A DNA stretch of 8,685 nucleotides, taken from positions 1 to 8,685 of the forward strand of contig CALBSG010000112.1 in assembly GCA_937927675.1 (NCBI GenBank). The letters run 5' to 3'. This document shows positions 6,110 to 8,685 of the stretch, piece by piece (the stretch's first letter is position 1; the number at the start of each line of letters is the position of its first letter). Source of the stretch: an uncultured Paracoccaceae bacterium (lineage in GTDB: Bacteria > Pseudomonadota > Alphaproteobacteria > Rhodobacterales > Rhodobacteraceae). The notes under the pieces are model-generated. The model did no database searches. It worked only from the letters and a program-made list of their open reading frames with translations, and was not told where the DNA came from. The position numbers and the translations under genes were made by a program.

Positions 6110-7113
6110 CCGCGCCCGGTATCCGCCCAAAGCCAGCCCTTGCGGTGCAGTTTGTCCAAGGCCGCGGGCAGGCTGTCGGCGCTATCCTCGACCAACTTGT
6201 CCTGAAAAAACCAATAGAGAAAGCGCAGATACGGCCAATCCCGGCTGGTGGCGGCATCAATGGCATCCGCCAGCTTGTCAGGATTGGTCAGGGTGATGGC
6301 ATTTTGCCAAAAGTCGGTCTGCCCGCCCAAGACCACCGGCTTTTGGTGCAAAAACGCCTCGATCCCGACGGCTGAGGTCAAGGTCAGCACACAATGCGCG
6401 ATGGGCAACAGATCATGGATCGAGGCGTCAATCACCTCCACCCCATTGGAGGGGTCGTGATAGGCCTGCACCACCGCCAATTCATCCGGTTTTTGCGTCG
6501 GATGCGCCTTGATATAAAGCCGCCGCGCGCCCTTGGCGGCGATGGCCGCTTCGATGAATTCGGGGGCTGACATGTAATGCCGGTGATAGGGCTGGTCGGT
6601 GAACCCCTGCACGAACAGACACAGCGCGCCCTGCTCTAGCACTTGGCCGGTGGGCGGCTGCGGCAGGCGCGAACGGTTCTGTTCGATGTGGCGCCGATGC
6701 AGGCGGCGGAAAAAGACCCGCGCCTGATCTTCGTCCACCATGTCTGGGCGGAAAGGCTCAATGCGCTGGGTCGAATTGTTGCGGGTGCCGATTTCGTCAA
6801 AAAACCAGAACCCCCGGAAATAGGACGGCACGCAGTACATCGCGTTCAACGCATAGCCCGGCATATCATCCATAAAGATATGCTGGTGCATATCGTCGTC
6901 CATCGCCAGACGCTGCACCTCGCGCGAGAAATGGGTCAGATGCAACTCCAACCCCTGCGCGCGGGCATGCCCCGCCAAGGCGCTGAGAAACTTGAACCGC
7001 CCTTCAGACAGCGAGGTCGCCAGCTTGGGCCTTGCATGAAAGATCAACGCAGGCGGCAGGCTTTCCAACCGTTCGGCGGTCAGCCAGCGCGCACTGGTGA
7101 TCTTGTCAAACAT
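6100..7113 (-). CDS. Capsule polysaccharide biosynthesis protein, KpsS/KpsC-like
   Basis: Predicted cytoplasmic protein of the capsule synthesis family typified by KpsS and KpsC, which build the beta-Kdo linker on a lipid acceptor of group 2 capsules. From the ATG at 7113 it has 337 residues. The family-like signals are in the C-terminal half: Y-I-K-A-H-P-T-Q (around residue 202) and L-T-S-A-V-G-I-E-A-F-L-H-Q-K-P-V-V-L-G-G (around 245-264), which resembles the nucleotide-sugar-binding region of this fold. An upstream in-frame GTG at 7146 would add 11 residues, but these lie inside the preceding gene. The ATG at 7113 shares one base with the stop codon of the ABC ATPase (TGATG), which favours the shorter form and implies coupled translation. 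No clear Shine-Dalgarno sequence precedes it. No other capsule gene is in the window, so its role in capsule formation is inference. It could also be a more general glycosyltransferase. Confidence 0.7.
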   Translation of the reverse strand: MFDKITSARWLTAERLESLPPALIFHARPKLATSLSEGRFKFLSALAGHARAQGLELHLTHFSREVQRLAMDDDMHQHIFMDDMPGYALNAMYCVPSYFRGFWFFDEIGTRNNSTQRIEPFRPDMVDEDQARVFFRRLHRRHIEQNRSRLPQPPTGQVLEQGALCLFVQGFTDQPYHRHYMSAPEFIEAAIAAKGARRLYIKAHPTQKPDELAVVQAYHDPSNGVEVIDASIHDLLPIAHCVLTLTSAVGIEAFLHQKPVVLGGQTDFWQNAITLTNPDKLADAIDAATSRDWPYLRFLYWFFQDKLVEDSADSLPAALDKLHRKGWLWADTGRGYF

Positions 7114-8213
7114 CAGCGGAACAGCACCAATGCCGAAGGGCTCCACGCCACCCGCACCTTGCTGCCAACATCCAAAATCGGGCGCCCCGGCACGTTGCGC
7201 ATCGACAGCCGCACCTCAACATCGGTGCCGCCCAGATAGACGTCATAATAGGTCATGTCGCCGAAATAGATCACCTCGTCGATCACGCCTTCGGTTTCGC
7301 GCTCCATCGGCTTTTGATCGTCGTAAAGCAGGGTCAGGGTTTCGGGACGCAGGCCCACAACCGGGCTTTCACCCCGTGCGGGCGGCTGGACGCTGGCATC
7401 CAGCGTGACGCGGCCAAGCCCCTTGGCCTCCACCTCAACCTGACCCTCGGTTTCTGACAGCACGGTTGCCGGCACAAAGTTCATTGTACCGATGAAATCT
7501 GCGACCTTTTTCGAGGTTGGGCGACGATACAGCGTTTCGGGATCCGCCAGCTGTGCAATCTCGCCTTCGAACATCACGGCGATGCGGTCCGACATGACCA
7601 GCGCTTCTTCCTGATCGTGGGTGACCAGAATAAAGGTGATGCCAACCTGCCGTTGCAGCTTGATAAGCTCCACCTGCATATGTTCGCGCATCTTCTTGTC
7701 CAGCGCCGACAGCGGTTCATCCAGCAGCAGAACCTTGGGCTTCAAGATCAGCGCGCGGGCCAAAGCCACCCGCTGCCGCTGCCCGCCCGACAGCGCATGC
7801 GCCGCCCGGTTGCCAAAGCCTTTCAGGCCGACCATCTCCAACGCCTCAGCAACCGCCTTGGCCTTTTCAGCTTTGGACCGCGGGTCTTTACGCAGGCCAA
7901 AGCCCACGTTTTCGCCCACCGTCATATGCGGGAAAATCGCGTAGGACTGGAACACCATATTCGTCGGGCGTTCGTTGGGCGGCACGCCCTCCATGGTCTT
8001 GCCATCAATCAGCACCGCGCCCGAGGAGATGCCCTCAAACCCGGCGATGGTGCGCAAAAGGGTGGTCTTGCCACAGCCCGACGGCCCCAAAAGCGAGAAG
8101 AACTCTCCCGCCTTGATGGTGCCATTGATGCCCCTCAGCGCGTGATAGTCGCCATAATACTTATGGACGTCCTTGAATTCGATCATCGTGGGTTTTTCGT
8201 CCGAGAACGTCAC
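7113..8213 (-). CDS. ABC transporter ATP-binding protein, PotA/PotG-like (spermidine/putrescine-type importer)
   Basis: ATPase that powers a binding-protein-dependent importer on the inner face of the cytoplasmic membrane. It has 366 residues with all motifs intact: Walker A G-P-S-G-C-G-K-T-T (43-51), Q-loop Gln89, signature L-S-G-G-Q (141-145), Walker B V-L-L-L-D-E (161-166), D-loop S-A-L-D (169-172) and switch His199. Residues from about 240 form the TOBE/OB regulatory domain typical of the PotA/MalK/UgpC group (G-L-R-P-E near 287). The closest overall look is PotA/PotG, matching the adjacent PotC-type permease, but substrates can also be other small organic cations or iron. The start is GTG at 8213, supported by GGAGG six bases upstream and a GTGA overlap with the permease stop. 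An ATG at 8186 is the alternative. Confidence 0.93.
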   Translation of the reverse strand: MTFSDEKPTMIEFKDVHKYYGDYHALRGINGTIKAGEFFSLLGPSGCGKTTLLRTIAGFEGISSGAVLIDGKTMEGVPPNERPTNMVFQSYAIFPHMTVGENVGFGLRKDPRSKAEKAKAVAEALEMVGLKGFGNRAAHALSGGQRQRVALARALILKPKVLLLDEPLSALDKKMREHMQVELIKLQRQVGITFILVTHDQEEALVMSDRIAVMFEGEIAQLADPETLYRRPTSKKVADFIGTMNFVPATVLSETEGQVEVEAKGLGRVTLDASVQPPARGESPVVGLRPETLTLLYDDQKPMERETEGVIDEVIYFGDMTYYDVYLGGTDVEVRLSMRNVPGRPILDVGSKVRVAWSPSALVLFR

Positions 8214-8685
8214 AGGAAGCCTCCGGTATCCTTGCCACCGGTCTTGGCTATGCCACGGCGGCGGAAATATTCTGCAATGGTAAGAAGCATGATCGAGGTC
8301 AGCACAAGGATCGTGCCAAGCGCCAGCATCGACGGCACCTTGGCCGGGAACCGGAACTGGCCGTAGATGTAGACCGACAGCACCTTGGTCGATCCGCCAA
8401 GGAAGTTGGCGATGATGAATTCATCAAGGCTGATGGTGAAGCAGATCAGCAAGGACGAGATGATCCCCGGCAGAACCAAGGGCAGGATCACCAGCCGAAA
8501 GGCCGACCACGGGGTTTCACCAAGGTCATAGGCGGCTTCCTCCAAGGACCCGTCCAGCGATTGGAAGGCCGAAGACAGGATCGCCACCGCAAAGGGCGTG
8601 CAGATCAGCATATGGCCCATGATGATGGTGAAGATCGACAACGGAAACCCAATCGAGGTCATCACCGCCAAAAGCGCCATGGCCA
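8210..8685 (-). CDS. ABC transporter permease, PotC/PotI-like, 5' end beyond window
   Basis: C-terminal part of an inner-membrane permease of the binding-protein-dependent type. The frame stays open to the window edge (an Ala codon precedes the Met at 8680), so that Met is probably internal and roughly the first 100 residues of a usual 260-270 are missing. Counting from that Met, the conserved EAA loop is at 47-73 (E-E-A-A-Y-D-L-G through to L-P-L-V-L-P-G-I), which docks on the ATPase. The segment S-L-D-E-F-I-I-A-N-F-L is characteristic of PotC/PotI/YdcV permeases of the spermidine/putrescine group. Three to four membrane helices are visible, followed by a basic cytoplasmic tail (F-R-R-R-G). 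The stop overlaps the ATPase start codon by three bases. The partner permease and binding protein would be expected further upstream on the minus strand. Confidence 0.92.
   Translation of the reverse strand, partial: AMALLAVMTSIGFPLSIFTIIMGHMLICTPFAVAILSSAFQSLDGSLEEAAYDLGETPWSAFRLVILPLVLPGIISSLLICFTISLDEFIIANFLGGSTKVLSVYIYGQFRFPAKVPSMLALGTILVLTSIMLLTIAEYFRRRGIAKTGGKDTGGFL
8220..8224 (-). promoter_or_regulatory. Ribosome-binding site that decides the GTG start of the ABC ATPase
   Basis: On the minus strand GGAGG lies within the last codons of the permease gene and 6 nt before the GTG at 8213. The downstream ATG at 8186 has no comparable site, so GTG is the likely start. Confidence 0.7.

Noticed and set aside
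5318..6130. Long minus-strand open frame (about 270 codons) opposite ppk2 and the TetR gene
   Set aside because: It lies antisense to two strongly supported genes, has biased, low-complexity composition (Arg/Gly/Gln/His rich) and shows no recognisable motif. It is typical of a shadow frame in high-GC DNA.
7617..8366. Plus-strand open frame (about 249 codons) opposite the ABC ATPase and permease
   Set aside because: It is antisense to genes with complete conserved motifs, has Gln/Arg/His-rich composition with no domain, and has no sensible ribosome-binding site.

Overview
The window looks like chromosomal DNA of an alphaproteobacterium, most likely of the Rhodobacteraceae/Roseobacter type. 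The evidence is the moderately high GC content, dense coding with 1-4 nt gene overlaps, a GGGAG-type leader, and the gene families themselves (MetA, PPK2, a compact FadL-like porin and a Pot-type ABC transporter). The lineage is inferred from style and family, not from a marker gene. No tRNA, rRNA, CRISPR array, insertion sequence or prophage gene is visible.

Plus strand, left part (1-2728): the C-terminal part of a short-chain dehydrogenase/reductase runs in from the left edge and is followed by a ten-helix EamA/DMT-family permease. A 139-nt intergenic region (1477-1615) then holds two back-to-back perfect palindromes, a good sigma70-type promoter and a leader. These precede a secreted FadL/OmpP1-like outer-membrane beta-barrel, and the unit ends at a strong intrinsic terminator (2697-2728).

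Plus strand, middle part (2750-6109): a compact, probably co-transcribed cluster encodes a P-loop ATPase/kinase-like protein of unknown function, the homoserine O-acyltransferase MetA (methionine synthesis), a type 2 polyphosphate kinase (PPK2) and a TetR/AcrR-family regulator. Spacings are 29 nt, a 4-nt ATGA overlap, and 7 nt. MetA carries Glu at the site that sets acyl-CoA choice, so acetyl-CoA is the predicted donor. The first gene's Shine-Dalgarno sequence lies inside a perfect 13-bp palindrome.

Minus strand, right part (8685-6100): the C-terminal half of a PotC-type ABC permease, a PotA-type ATPase and a capsule-biosynthesis (KpsS/KpsC-like) protein are joined by 3-nt and 1-nt overlaps. 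The last gene meets the TetR gene tail to tail with a 10-bp overlap and no visible terminator.

Most of the window is ordinary metabolism and transport. The points most worth following up are the uncharacterised ATPase linked to metA and ppk2, the capsule-type protein translationally coupled to a solute-importer ATPase, and the palindromes upstream of the porin and ATPase genes. I see no convincing wholly new system.
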